Assembly: GCA_023388035.1 (NCBI GenBank)
Contig: JAEWGY010000117.1
Coordinates: 1 to 5,844, forward strand
Direction: 5' to 3'
From: Bacillota bacterium
GTDB lineage: Bacteria; Bacillota_I; Bacilli_A; Erysipelotrichales; Erysipelotrichaceae
DNA length: 5,844 bases
The first letter of the stretch is position 1. Each line of letters starts with the position of its first letter. The position numbers and the translations under genes are program-made. This document shows, piece after piece, positions 1 to 5,844 of the stretch. The notes under the pieces were generated by a model. It ran no database searches. It saw only the letters and a list, made by a program, of their open reading frames with translations, and had not been told where the DNA came from.

Positions 1-713
1 ATCCATTAGTGATCGGTAGTGGTAGCTTTATTCCTGGTTTTGAAGAACAATTACTAGGTCTTAAAACAGGTGCTGAAAAAGATCTTGATTTAACTTTCCC
101 AGAAGATTATCCAGCAGAAAATTTAAAAGGTGCTAAAGTTGTCTTTAAAGTTAAGGTAAATGAAATAAAAACTAAGAAAATACCTACTCTTGATGATGAA
201 TTCGTTAAAGATTTAGAGTTAAAAGATATCAATAATGTAGAAGATTATAAAGCATATTTAAAAAATGAGATTCGTAATCGTAAGAAAGCTGAAGCTGAAA
301 ATAAGGCTACTAGGGAATTAGAAGATAAATTAATGGAGAAGAATCCTATTGATTTACCTAATGAAATTATAGATAATGAGATCGATTATATGCTTTATGA
401 ACAAGATTCAAGAATGCGTCAAAGTGGTTTAAGTTTAGAACAGTATTTACAATTCACTAATAGCACAATTGAAAAGTATCGTGAAAGTTTAAAAGAAACA
501 GCTATTAAACGCTCTAGTATTAGATTATTATTAGAAGCTATTGCGAAAAAAGAAGAACTTGTGGTTAGTGAAGAGGATTTAAATAAAGCTTTAGAAGATA
601 TGGCTAAATCATATAATTTAACCGCTGATAAAGTAAGAGAATCAATTAAACTAGATGATCTTAAATATGGAATCTTACTTGGTAAAGCAATGGATTTCGT
701 TAAGAATAACTAA
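1..713 (+). CDS. tig: Trigger factor, 3' part (ribosome-associated chaperone with FKBP-type PPIase domain), 5'-truncated by the window
   Basis: Trigger factor binds the ribosome at the exit tunnel and shields nascent chains; its middle domain is an FKBP-type peptidyl-prolyl isomerase. The reading frame is open from the first bases (complete codons from base 3), so the gene begins upstream. A GTG at 9 lies in the middle of the conserved FKBP stretch and is not a start. Visible are the FKBP signature LVIGSGSFIPGFEEQL, then TFPEDYP and KGAKVVFKVKVNEIK, followed by the P-x-LDDEFVKD linker and about 160 residues of charged, helix-rich C-terminal chaperone domain ending KAMDFVKNN. About 237 residues are present. 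Against a usual length near 430, the missing part is the N-terminal ribosome-binding domain and the start of the FKBP domain. The gene ends in tandem TAA stops (711-716) that run directly into a hairpin. Identification is secure; the state of the missing N-terminus is unknown. Confidence 0.97.
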   Translation, partial: PLVIGSGSFIPGFEEQLLGLKTGAEKDLDLTFPEDYPAENLKGAKVVFKVKVNEIKTKKIPTLDDEFVKDLELKDINNVEDYKAYLKNEIRNRKKAEAENKATRELEDKLMEKNPIDLPNEIIDNEIDYMLYEQDSRMRQSGLSLEQYLQFTNSTIEKYRESLKETAIKRSSIRLLLEAIAKKEELVVSEEDLNKALEDMAKSYNLTADKVRESIKLDDLKYGILLGKAMDFVKNN

Positions 714-714
714 T

Positions 715-734
715 AAAGCACTTAGGTGCTTTTT
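715..734 (+). terminator. Probable weak intrinsic terminator after tig
   Basis: Bases 715-721 (AAAGCAC) pair perfectly with 726-732 (GTGCTTT) around a TTAG tetraloop. The stem is 7 bp with three G-C pairs, and its 3' arm runs into five Ts (730-734). This is the form of a Rho-independent terminator placed directly after the tig stop codons. The stem is short and AT-rich and only two Ts lie beyond it before AAATAA, so termination is probably incomplete. The lon ribosome binding site begins 5 nt after the T-run, leaving no room for a separate lon promoter. Partial read-through (attenuation) from tig into lon is the simplest inference. Confidence 0.6.
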
Positions 735-738
735 AAAT

Positions 739-745
739 AAGGAGG
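739..745 (+). promoter_or_regulatory. Strong Shine-Dalgarno site of lon
   Basis: AAGGAGG is a perfect 7-base match to the anti-Shine-Dalgarno end of 16S rRNA, with a rather short 4-nt gap to the ATG at 750. It fixes the lon start and is the strongest ribosome binding site in the window, so lon is probably well translated when its message is made. Its closeness to the upstream hairpin means that hairpin could also influence ribosome access. Confidence 0.85.
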
Positions 746-749
746 GAAG

Positions 750-3101
750 ATGGCAAATATTGCTGCATTATTTGAAATAAATAATTTAAATATCATACCT
801 GGCAAAACCTATAGTTATAATGTTTTCAGTTATGAATATCTCCAATTAAAAGAAGCTTTTCAAACTTGTGAAGCTAAACAATTCATTGTTTCAATGAATC
901 AATCCATCAATTGGTGTTTAGATAAATTTGTTGATGAAAATGGTTTTCTTGATAGTGCAAGTATTAATAAGAATAATATCTTTATTTTATGTGAACTATT
1001 ATGCTTTAATGAAACTGAAGGACCAACTATCAAAAGAGCTAATGAAGATGTGCCCGTTAGACAGGAAATGTATTTTACTGCCTTAGGCTTTGTTAGAATA
1101 AATGATTTAGCACTAGTTAATTATTCTAAGGAGATCGGTTTAAATTTCTTTTATTATGATCGAATTGAATTTAAGAAGATTAGTCATAGCGATGTTAGAT
1201 ATTATCTTGAGCAAATTTCAGCTTATGATGAGACAATTAATGAGAAAAATTATGGCTTGGAACTTTTATATCCTGCTATTATTCCTTTCTCAATTGTTAA
1301 TAATAAAGGATTCTACCCGCAGGGCTTAAAGGAAGCAGTAATAAGTTCTAATGATCCTAAAAAGAGTTTTGAATTAATCTTAAATTTTTATAAATCAGGT
1401 ATGTATGAGGAATTAATCTTTTGTAATGAAGTATTACTTAACGATACGATCATGGCAAATGCTTCACCCTACGATCATTTTTCTGAAATTATTTCAAATG
1501 ATGATCCAGATGATAATTTATACCAAACATTCATTAAAAAATTCAATCAAAAATATTTACCTGAAAAGACTGTTAAGAAAGTTTATGAGGAATTAAAAAA
1601 GTTACAACAATTCCTTAATAATGGCAGTAATAGTGGTGAGAAATTAGAAATCATTGACTACCTTAATTTCATTTTAAAACTACCTTTTGAAAAAGAAGTA
1701 AAGGAAGAAATTGATATCAATAAAGTATCACTGGCTTTAAATAAAAGTCACTATGGGATGGAGGATGTTAAGGAGCGTATTTTAGAATATCTTAGCATTC
1801 GTAAAAGAGTAGGTATTACTAAATCACCAATTTTATGCCTAGTAGGTCCACCAGGAGTAGGTAAAACAAGTCTTGTTAAAGAAATTGCTAAGGCATGTGA
1901 TAAAGCTTTTATCAAAGTATCTTTAGGCGGTGTATCGGATGATGCTTATCTTAAAGGCTTTTTAAGGACTTATCGCTCTGCTAGAGCAGGAATCATTCTT
2001 CAAGAAATGTGTGAAGCTAAAATGGTTAATCCGATTTTCTTACTTGATGAAATTGATAAAATTTCAATTAGAAATACTGGTAATCCTTCAAATGTTTTAA
2101 TGGAATTATTAGATCCTAATCAAAATAATGAGTACTTTGATAATTATCTTGAAATGGGCTATGATATGTCGAAGGTCTTTTTTATCGCAACAGCTAATTT
2201 TATCGAAAATATCGATCCAATTTTAAGAGATCGTTTAGAAATTTTAGAATTAAGAATGTATAGTGAAAATGAAAAGATTGAAATTGCTAAAAAATATATC
2301 ATTCCTAAAATTAAAGATGAGTATAAAATTAATAATATTAAGGTTAAAATCAGTGATGAAATCTTATTTTACTTAATTCGCTTTTATACTGCAGAGGCTG
2401 GTGTAAGAAGTCTTGAAAGAGCACTTTCTACTATTTTTAGAAAAATTACCCTTGATAGCGATCGTAATGGTCGATTAAGGTATACCATTAATAAAAAAAT
2501 AATACATGAGTATTTAGGTGATGAAAAAGTTGATTATGGTTTAAGCTCACAAAAGGATCAAATTGGTTATGCAAATGGTCTATACGCAACATCAATTGGT
2601 GGAGGGGTTTTACCGATTGAAGTTGCTGTTTATGAAGGTAAGGGTAATTTTGTCTTAACTGGTCAGTTAGGGGATGTATTAAGTGAATCAGCTAAGATTG
2701 CTATTGATTTAATTAAGGCTCGTGCTAAGGAATTTAAGGTTGATCCAAGCATCTTTAATAATTCTGATTTACATATTCATTTACCTGAGGGAGCTATCAA
2801 AAAAGATGGACCATCAGCAGGTATCGCTTTAACTAGTGCTATTTTATCAGCTCTTACTAAAAGGAGTACTAAATGTCATATCGCAATGACTGGGGAAGTT
2901 AGCTTAAAAGGTAATGTTTTAAAAATAGGGGGCTTAAGATCTAAGATTTTAGGAGCATATAATATTGGAATTAAAGAATTTATTATACCAATGTCTAATA
3001 AAAAAGATCTAAAGGAAATTCCTGAAGAAATTTTAAAACAGTTAAAGATTCACTGCGTTACCACAATCAATGAAGTTATAAGGTTGATTTTAAATGATTA
3101 A
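750..3101 (+). CDS. lon: Lon (LonA-type) ATP-dependent serine protease, S16 family
   Basis: Lon is a cytosolic homohexameric AAA+ protease that unfolds and degrades misfolded and regulatory proteins. At 783 residues it matches full-length bacterial LonA. Domain order: a poorly conserved N-terminal substrate domain (about 1-200), a helical linker (about 200-330) containing IDYLNFILKLPF and HYGMEDVKERILEYL, the AAA+ module (about 340-580) and the protease domain (about 600-783). Walker A GPPGVGKT is at 366-373, Walker B FLLDEIDK at 430-437, sensor-1 Asn483 in ATAN, the probable arginine finger Arg495, and sensor-2 Arg553 in EAGVRSLER. The Ser-Lys catalytic dyad is intact: Ser689 in KDGPSAG and Lys732 in GGLRSK. 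Unusual features are the pore loop (Tyr408-Arg409 in RTYRSARAG where RTY-[IV]-GxMPG is typical) and GLYATSIGGG at 610-619 where GLA-[WY]-TEVGGD is typical. ATG 750 is set by AAGGAGG at 739-745. The end overlaps engB by 8 nt. The family is certain; normal substrate handling is not. Confidence 0.97.
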   Translation: MANIAALFEINNLNIIPGKTYSYNVFSYEYLQLKEAFQTCEAKQFIVSMNQSINWCLDKFVDENGFLDSASINKNNIFILCELLCFNETEGPTIKRANEDVPVRQEMYFTALGFVRINDLALVNYSKEIGLNFFYYDRIEFKKISHSDVRYYLEQISAYDETINEKNYGLELLYPAIIPFSIVNNKGFYPQGLKEAVISSNDPKKSFELILNFYKSGMYEELIFCNEVLLNDTIMANASPYDHFSEIISNDDPDDNLYQTFIKKFNQKYLPEKTVKKVYEELKKLQQFLNNGSNSGEKLEIIDYLNFILKLPFEKEVKEEIDINKVSLALNKSHYGMEDVKERILEYLSIRKRVGITKSPILCLVGPPGVGKTSLVKEIAKACDKAFIKVSLGGVSDDAYLKGFLRTYRSARAGIILQEMCEAKMVNPIFLLDEIDKISIRNTGNPSNVLMELLDPNQNNEYFDNYLEMGYDMSKVFFIATANFIENIDPILRDRLEILELRMYSENEKIEIAKKYIIPKIKDEYKINNIKVKISDEILFYLIRFYTAEAGVRSLERALSTIFRKITLDSDRNGRLRYTINKKIIHEYLGDEKVDYGLSSQKDQIGYANGLYATSIGGGVLPIEVAVYEGKGNFVLTGQLGDVLSESAKIAIDLIKARAKEFKVDPSIFNNSDLHIHLPEGAIKKDGPSAGIALTSAILSALTKRSTKCHIAMTGEVSLKGNVLKIGGLRSKILGAYNIGIKEFIIPMSNKKDLKEIPEEILKQLKIHCVTTINEVIRLILND

Positions 3102-3648
3102 ATTTATTACATCCGCAACTAAGAAAGAGCAATTTCCACTAGCATTTAAAGCAGATATTGTTATTGTTGGTCGTAGTAACACTGGTAAATCTTCTTTAAT
3201 TAATGCCTTATTTAATAGTAAGATAGCCCATGTAGGTAAGACACCTGGCAAAACGAAATTGATTAATTTTTTTGAAATTAATGAAAAATATTACTTAGTT
3301 GATTTACCAGGCTATGGCTATGCTAAATTGGGCAAGAATAATTATGATTATTTCGCAAGGATGATGGATGAGTATTTTGATAATCGGGAGTTTATTAAGC
3401 TAGTTTTAATAATTATTGATATTAGACGTGATCTGAGTGAGGATGATTTATTAATGATTGATTATCTTAATACTAAAGGGATCAATTATCTATTTGTACT
3501 TAATAAAATGGATAAACTTAACCAAAGTGAAAAACATCATCGTGAACAGTATTTTAATAAGCAGTTAAATGAAAAATATCTTACTGTTTCTGCTTTAAAA
3601 AAACGTAATATCAACTTACTTTTAAGTTTAATTGAAAATTGTTTATAA
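3094..3648 (+). CDS. engB: EngB/YsxC/YihA ribosome-biogenesis GTPase
   Basis: This small TRAFAC-class GTPase is needed for late maturation of the large ribosomal subunit and is essential in Bacillus subtilis (ysxC) and Escherichia coli (yihA). The 184-residue product is near the family's usual length of about 195. GTPase motifs appear in order: G1 GRSNTGKS (26-33), G2 region TPGKT (50-54), G3 DLPGYGYAK (70-78, the family hallmark), G4 NKMD (137-140) and G5 VSALKK (165-170). The only mild departure is Thr30 in G1, where GRSNVGKS is usual. The ATG at 3094 lies before the lon stop (3099-3101), giving an 8-nt overlap in another frame, with a moderate AAGGTT ribosome site at 3080-3085. This suggests translation coupled to lon on one transcript. 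The lon-ysxC adjacency is conserved in Bacillus-type genomes and supports the call. Confidence 0.97.
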   Translation: MIKFITSATKKEQFPLAFKADIVIVGRSNTGKSSLINALFNSKIAHVGKTPGKTKLINFFEINEKYYLVDLPGYGYAKLGKNNYDYFARMMDEYFDNREFIKLVLIIIDIRRDLSEDDLLMIDYLNTKGINYLFVLNKMDKLNQSEKHHREQYFNKQLNEKYLTVSALKKRNINLLLSLIENCL

Positions 3649-3649
3649 T
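3644..3649 (+). promoter_or_regulatory. Possible -10 box upstream of ldh (speculative)
   Basis: TATAAT at 3644-3649 is a perfect sigma-A -10 hexamer overlapping the engB stop codon, 19 nt before the ldh ATG. A start point near 3656 would give a leader of only about 13 nt that still includes the ribosome site. No good -35 box is found: the best hexamers 16-18 nt upstream match TTGACA at only 3 of 6 positions. The extended -10 TG is offset by one base. Chance occurrence is quite likely in DNA this AT-rich. Confidence 0.22.
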
Positions 3650-3657
3650 ATATGCGA

Positions 3658-3663
3658 AGAGGT
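3658..3663 (+). promoter_or_regulatory. Shine-Dalgarno site of ldh
   Basis: AGAGGT, with GAGGT matching the consensus, lies 5 nt before ATG 3669 in the short engB-ldh gap. It supports this start over any internal one. The encoded protein then begins a few residues before the first Rossmann strand, as expected for the family. Confidence 0.7.
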
Positions 3664-3668
3664 AGAAT

Positions 3669-4634
3669 ATGAAACATAGAGATAAAGTTATTGTAATTGG
3701 AAATGGTGCCGTAGGTAGTAGTTATTGTTTTGCGCTTGTAACCCAAAATATTGCTCAAGAAATTGGGATAATCGATATTAATATTGAAAGAGCTGATGGA
3801 GATAGTAAAGATTTATCAGATGCTTTATCATTTAATTCACCAAAAAATATTTATGCAGCAAGCTATGCAGACTGCAAGGATGCTGATCTTGTCGTTATCA
3901 CAGCTGGTATGCCTCAAAAATCTGGTGAAACTAGATTAGATTTAGTAGAAAAGAATTTAAAAATATTTAAAACCATAATTGATAATTTAATGGCTAGTGG
4001 TTTTAATGGCTGTATTTTAGTAGCTTCTAATCCGGTTGATATCTTAACTCATGCTGCTAAGGAGTTTTCTGGTTTAGATCATTCTAGAGTCTTTGGTTCT
4101 GGTACTTCACTTGATTCAGCTAGATTTAAGAAGGAAATTGCTAGTTTACTTAAAGTTGATGCTAGAAATGTACATGGTTATATTCTAGGAGAACATGGTG
4201 ATAGTGAATTCCCAGCTTGGTCACATACTAGTGTTGGGGGACTAAATATTTTTGAGTGGTTAGAAAAACATCGTGATGTTGATCAAGAAGCTCTAGTAAA
4301 TATTTTCTTTAAAGTAAAAAATGCTGCATATGAGATCATCGAAAAGAAAGGAGCAACTTATTATGGAATCGCTGCTGCTCTAGCAAGAATAACTAAGGCC
4401 TTTTTTGATGATGAAAATTCAATTTTCCCACTATCAGTATATTGTGATAAAGAATATGATTTAAATGGTTTATATATTGGTACACCAGCTATTATTAATA
4501 GACAAGGCATTCGTGATATTATTGAAATCCCTTTAAATGAATCTGAGAAAAATAAAATGCAACTTAGTGCTAAGACCTTAAGAGATATCAGAGATGATGC
4601 TTTTAAAAAGATTAAAGAAGATGATGCAAGATAA
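3669..4634 (+). CDS. ldh: L-lactate dehydrogenase (NAD-dependent)
   Basis: The enzyme reduces pyruvate to L-lactate and regenerates NAD+ during fermentative glycolysis; it is a cytosolic tetramer in bacteria. The 321-residue product is full length for the LDH/MDH family. The NAD-binding fold begins with GNGAVGSS (11-18), and Asp36 after the second strand indicates NAD rather than NADP. The substrate loop is AGMPQKSGETRLDLV (79-93). Gln83 at the specificity position, equivalent to Gln102 in classic numbering, marks lactate rather than malate dehydrogenase (which has Arg there). Arg89 (Arg109), Asp149 (Asp168), Arg152 (Arg171), catalytic His176 in GEHGDSEFPAWS (His193) and Thr230 in KGATYYGIA (Thr246) are all present. 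At the fructose-1,6-bisphosphate site, the classic Arg173 and His188 positions appear to be Lys154 and Tyr171, so allosteric behaviour is uncertain. It lies 20 nt after engB, and its last codons overlap the valS start. Confidence 0.96.
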   Translation: MKHRDKVIVIGNGAVGSSYCFALVTQNIAQEIGIIDINIERADGDSKDLSDALSFNSPKNIYAASYADCKDADLVVITAGMPQKSGETRLDLVEKNLKIFKTIIDNLMASGFNGCILVASNPVDILTHAAKEFSGLDHSRVFGSGTSLDSARFKKEIASLLKVDARNVHGYILGEHGDSEFPAWSHTSVGGLNIFEWLEKHRDVDQEALVNIFFKVKNAAYEIIEKKGATYYGIAAALARITKAFFDDENSIFPLSVYCDKEYDLNGLYIGTPAIINRQGIRDIIEIPLNESEKNKMQLSAKTLRDIRDDAFKKIKEDDAR

Positions 4635-5844
4635 GTATAATCATAAAGAAGTTGAAAATGGTAAGTACCATTTTTGGCTAGAAAAAGAATATTTTAAAGC
4701 TGGTAATAAAAATAAAGAAGCTTTTTCAATAATGATCCCACCACCTAATATAACAGGTAAATTACATATTGGACATGCGATTGATAATACTATTCAAGAT
4801 GTTATTGCTAGATATAAAAGATTACAGGGATATGATGTTTTATTTTTACCTGGAATGGATCATGCGGGAATTGCTACTCAGGCTAAAATTGATGAAAAAT
4901 TAAAATCGATGGGTCTTAATCGCTACGATATTGGTAGGGATAAATTTTTAGAATATGCAAATGAATGGAAGGAAGAATACTCAAATCACATTCATAAGCA
5001 ATGGGAGGTTTTAGGTAATAGTCTTGATTATAGTAAAGAAGCCTTTACTTTAAATAATGATTTCTCTAAAGCAGTAATTAAAACCTTTGTTGATTATTAT
5101 AAACAAGGATTAATTTATCAGGGCTATCGGATTATTAACTGGGATCCTAAGGCTAAAACAGCATTAAGTAATATTGAGGTAGTATATAAGGAAATTGAAG
5201 GGAAGATGTATTATTTTAAATATCGCTTCCCTAATAGTGATAAATATTTAGCAGTTGCTACTACTAGACCGGAAACGATGTTTGCGGATGTTTGTGTAGT
5301 AGTTAATCCTAATGATGAAAGATATCAAGATTTAATTGGTAAAAAAGTAATCAATCCTGCTAATAATGAAGAAATTAAAATTATTGCAGATGATTATATT
5401 GATATTGATTTTGGTACTGGAGCTATGAAATGTACTCCAGCTCATGATCCTAATGATTATCAAATTGCTTTAAGACATAATTTAGAAATGCCTATTTGTA
5501 TGCATCCTGATGCTAGAATGAATGAGCTAGCAGGGGAATTTGAAAATTTAGATCGCTTTGAAGCTAGAAATAAGTTAGTCTTAAAAATTATGGCTGAAGG
5601 TAATTTTATTAAAGAAGAAAAGATCATTCATAATGTTGCTCACTCAGAAAGAAGTGATGCGATGATTGAACCATATCTTTCTAAACAATGGTTTGTTAGA
5701 ATGAAACCTTTAGCTGATGAAGTCTTAAAACAGCAAGAAGGAAGTGAAAAAGTAAATTTTTATCCTCAAAGATTTAATCAAACACTTAATCATTGGCTTA
5801 ATAATATTGAAGATTGGTGCATTTCAAGACAGCTTTGGTGGGGT
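4621..5844 (+). CDS. valS: Valyl-tRNA synthetase, N-terminal part, 3'-truncated by the window
   Basis: This class I synthetase attaches valine to tRNA-Val and proofreads misacylated threonine. The frame is open to the last base (408 codons), so about half of a usual 870-900-residue protein is present. The N-terminal Rossmann part has PPPNITGKLHIGHA with the HIGH motif at 49-52, then PGMDHAGIATQ, which is diagnostic for ValRS over IleRS or LeuRS. The CP1 editing domain follows: TTRPET at 214-219, GTGAMKCTPAHDPNDY with Asp276 and Asp279, then SKQWFVRMKPLA. The window stops in the catalytic-core motif WCISRQLWWG; KMSKS and the anticodon-binding domain lie beyond. Start choice: ATG 4621 and ATG 4624 are adjacent and in frame. 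Both fall inside the end of ldh (overlap 14 or 11 nt) behind a weak AAAGAAG purine run, so translation is probably coupled to ldh. The start could be either; the identity is not in doubt. Confidence 0.96.
   Translation, partial: MMQDKYNHKEVENGKYHFWLEKEYFKAGNKNKEAFSIMIPPPNITGKLHIGHAIDNTIQDVIARYKRLQGYDVLFLPGMDHAGIATQAKIDEKLKSMGLNRYDIGRDKFLEYANEWKEEYSNHIHKQWEVLGNSLDYSKEAFTLNNDFSKAVIKTFVDYYKQGLIYQGYRIINWDPKAKTALSNIEVVYKEIEGKMYYFKYRFPNSDKYLAVATTRPETMFADVCVVVNPNDERYQDLIGKKVINPANNEEIKIIADDYIDIDFGTGAMKCTPAHDPNDYQIALRHNLEMPICMHPDARMNELAGEFENLDRFEARNKLVLKIMAEGNFIKEEKIIHNVAHSERSDAMIEPYLSKQWFVRMKPLADEVLKQQEGSEKVNFYPQRFNQTLNHWLNNIEDWCISRQLWWG

Noticed and set aside
9..11. GTG as a possible start of a short 234-residue protein
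   Set aside because: It falls inside the conserved FKBP segment of trigger factor, the frame is open upstream to the window edge, and no start signal can be seen. It is an internal valine codon.
3649..3668. Small RNA or riboswitch in the engB-ldh gap
   Set aside because: The gap is only 20 nt and is taken up by the ldh ribosome site; it contains no stable inverted repeat.
3537..3758. Minus-strand 73-residue open frame overlapping the engB end and ldh start
   Set aside because: It is antisense to two clearly conserved genes, has no recognisable motif and no convincing ribosome site, and is expected by chance where the coding strand is AT-rich.
1..5844. Mycoplasma-type genetic code (UGA as tryptophan)
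   Set aside because: Conserved tryptophans in lon, ldh and valS are all TGG and no in-frame TGA interrupts any conserved domain, so the standard bacterial code fits.
1..5844. Mobile element, CRISPR array, tRNA or rRNA gene
   Set aside because: No transposase, terminal inverted repeats, regularly spaced repeats or tRNA-like cloverleaf was seen. Nearly every base lies in one of five conserved coding genes.

Overview
The window is an ordinary, tightly packed stretch of housekeeping genes from a very AT-rich Gram-positive-type bacterium. All five genes lie on the + strand: a 3' fragment of tig (trigger factor), complete lon (ATP-dependent protease), complete engB/ysxC (ribosome-assembly GTPase), complete ldh (L-lactate dehydrogenase), and a 5' fragment of valS (valyl-tRNA synthetase). 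The tig..lon-ysxC..valS order recalls the Bacillus-type tig-clpX-lon-ysxC cluster, with valS further downstream. Low GC, strong Shine-Dalgarno sequences and heavy TTA, AAA, GAA and AGA codon use fit the Bacillota, class Bacilli in the broad sense. A small-genome lineage near Acholeplasmatales, RF39 or Erysipelotrichales is plausible but cannot be settled from this sequence. Tryptophan is always TGG, no in-frame TGA interrupts any gene, and all four visible stops are TAA. This argues for the standard bacterial code rather than the Mycoplasma UGA=Trp code.

Layout: bases 1-713 encode the end of the trigger factor FKBP-type domain plus its C-terminal chaperone domain. A short hairpin with a T-run (715-734) follows, then a perfect AAGGAGG site and lon (750-3101). 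engB (3094-3648) overlaps lon by 8 nt. A 20-nt gap holding a ribosome binding site leads to ldh (3669-4634). valS starts inside the last codons of ldh, at 4621 or 4624, and is still open at the window edge (5844). No gene-free stretch exceeds about 40 bases.

How the genes relate: tig, lon and engB cover nascent-chain folding, protein turnover and 50S subunit maturation, and valS supplies charged tRNA-Val, so most of the block is a translation and protein-quality set. ldh is the odd member. It is a fermentative NAD+-regenerating enzyme sitting inside that set, which suggests a lactate-producing fermentative lifestyle. No clpX lies between tig and lon.

I found no mobile element, CRISPR array, RNA gene or evident new system. 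The points most worth a second look are a Lon protein with intact catalytic residues but unusual substitutions in the substrate-gripping pore loop and in a normally conserved protease-domain motif, and the placement of ldh in this operon.
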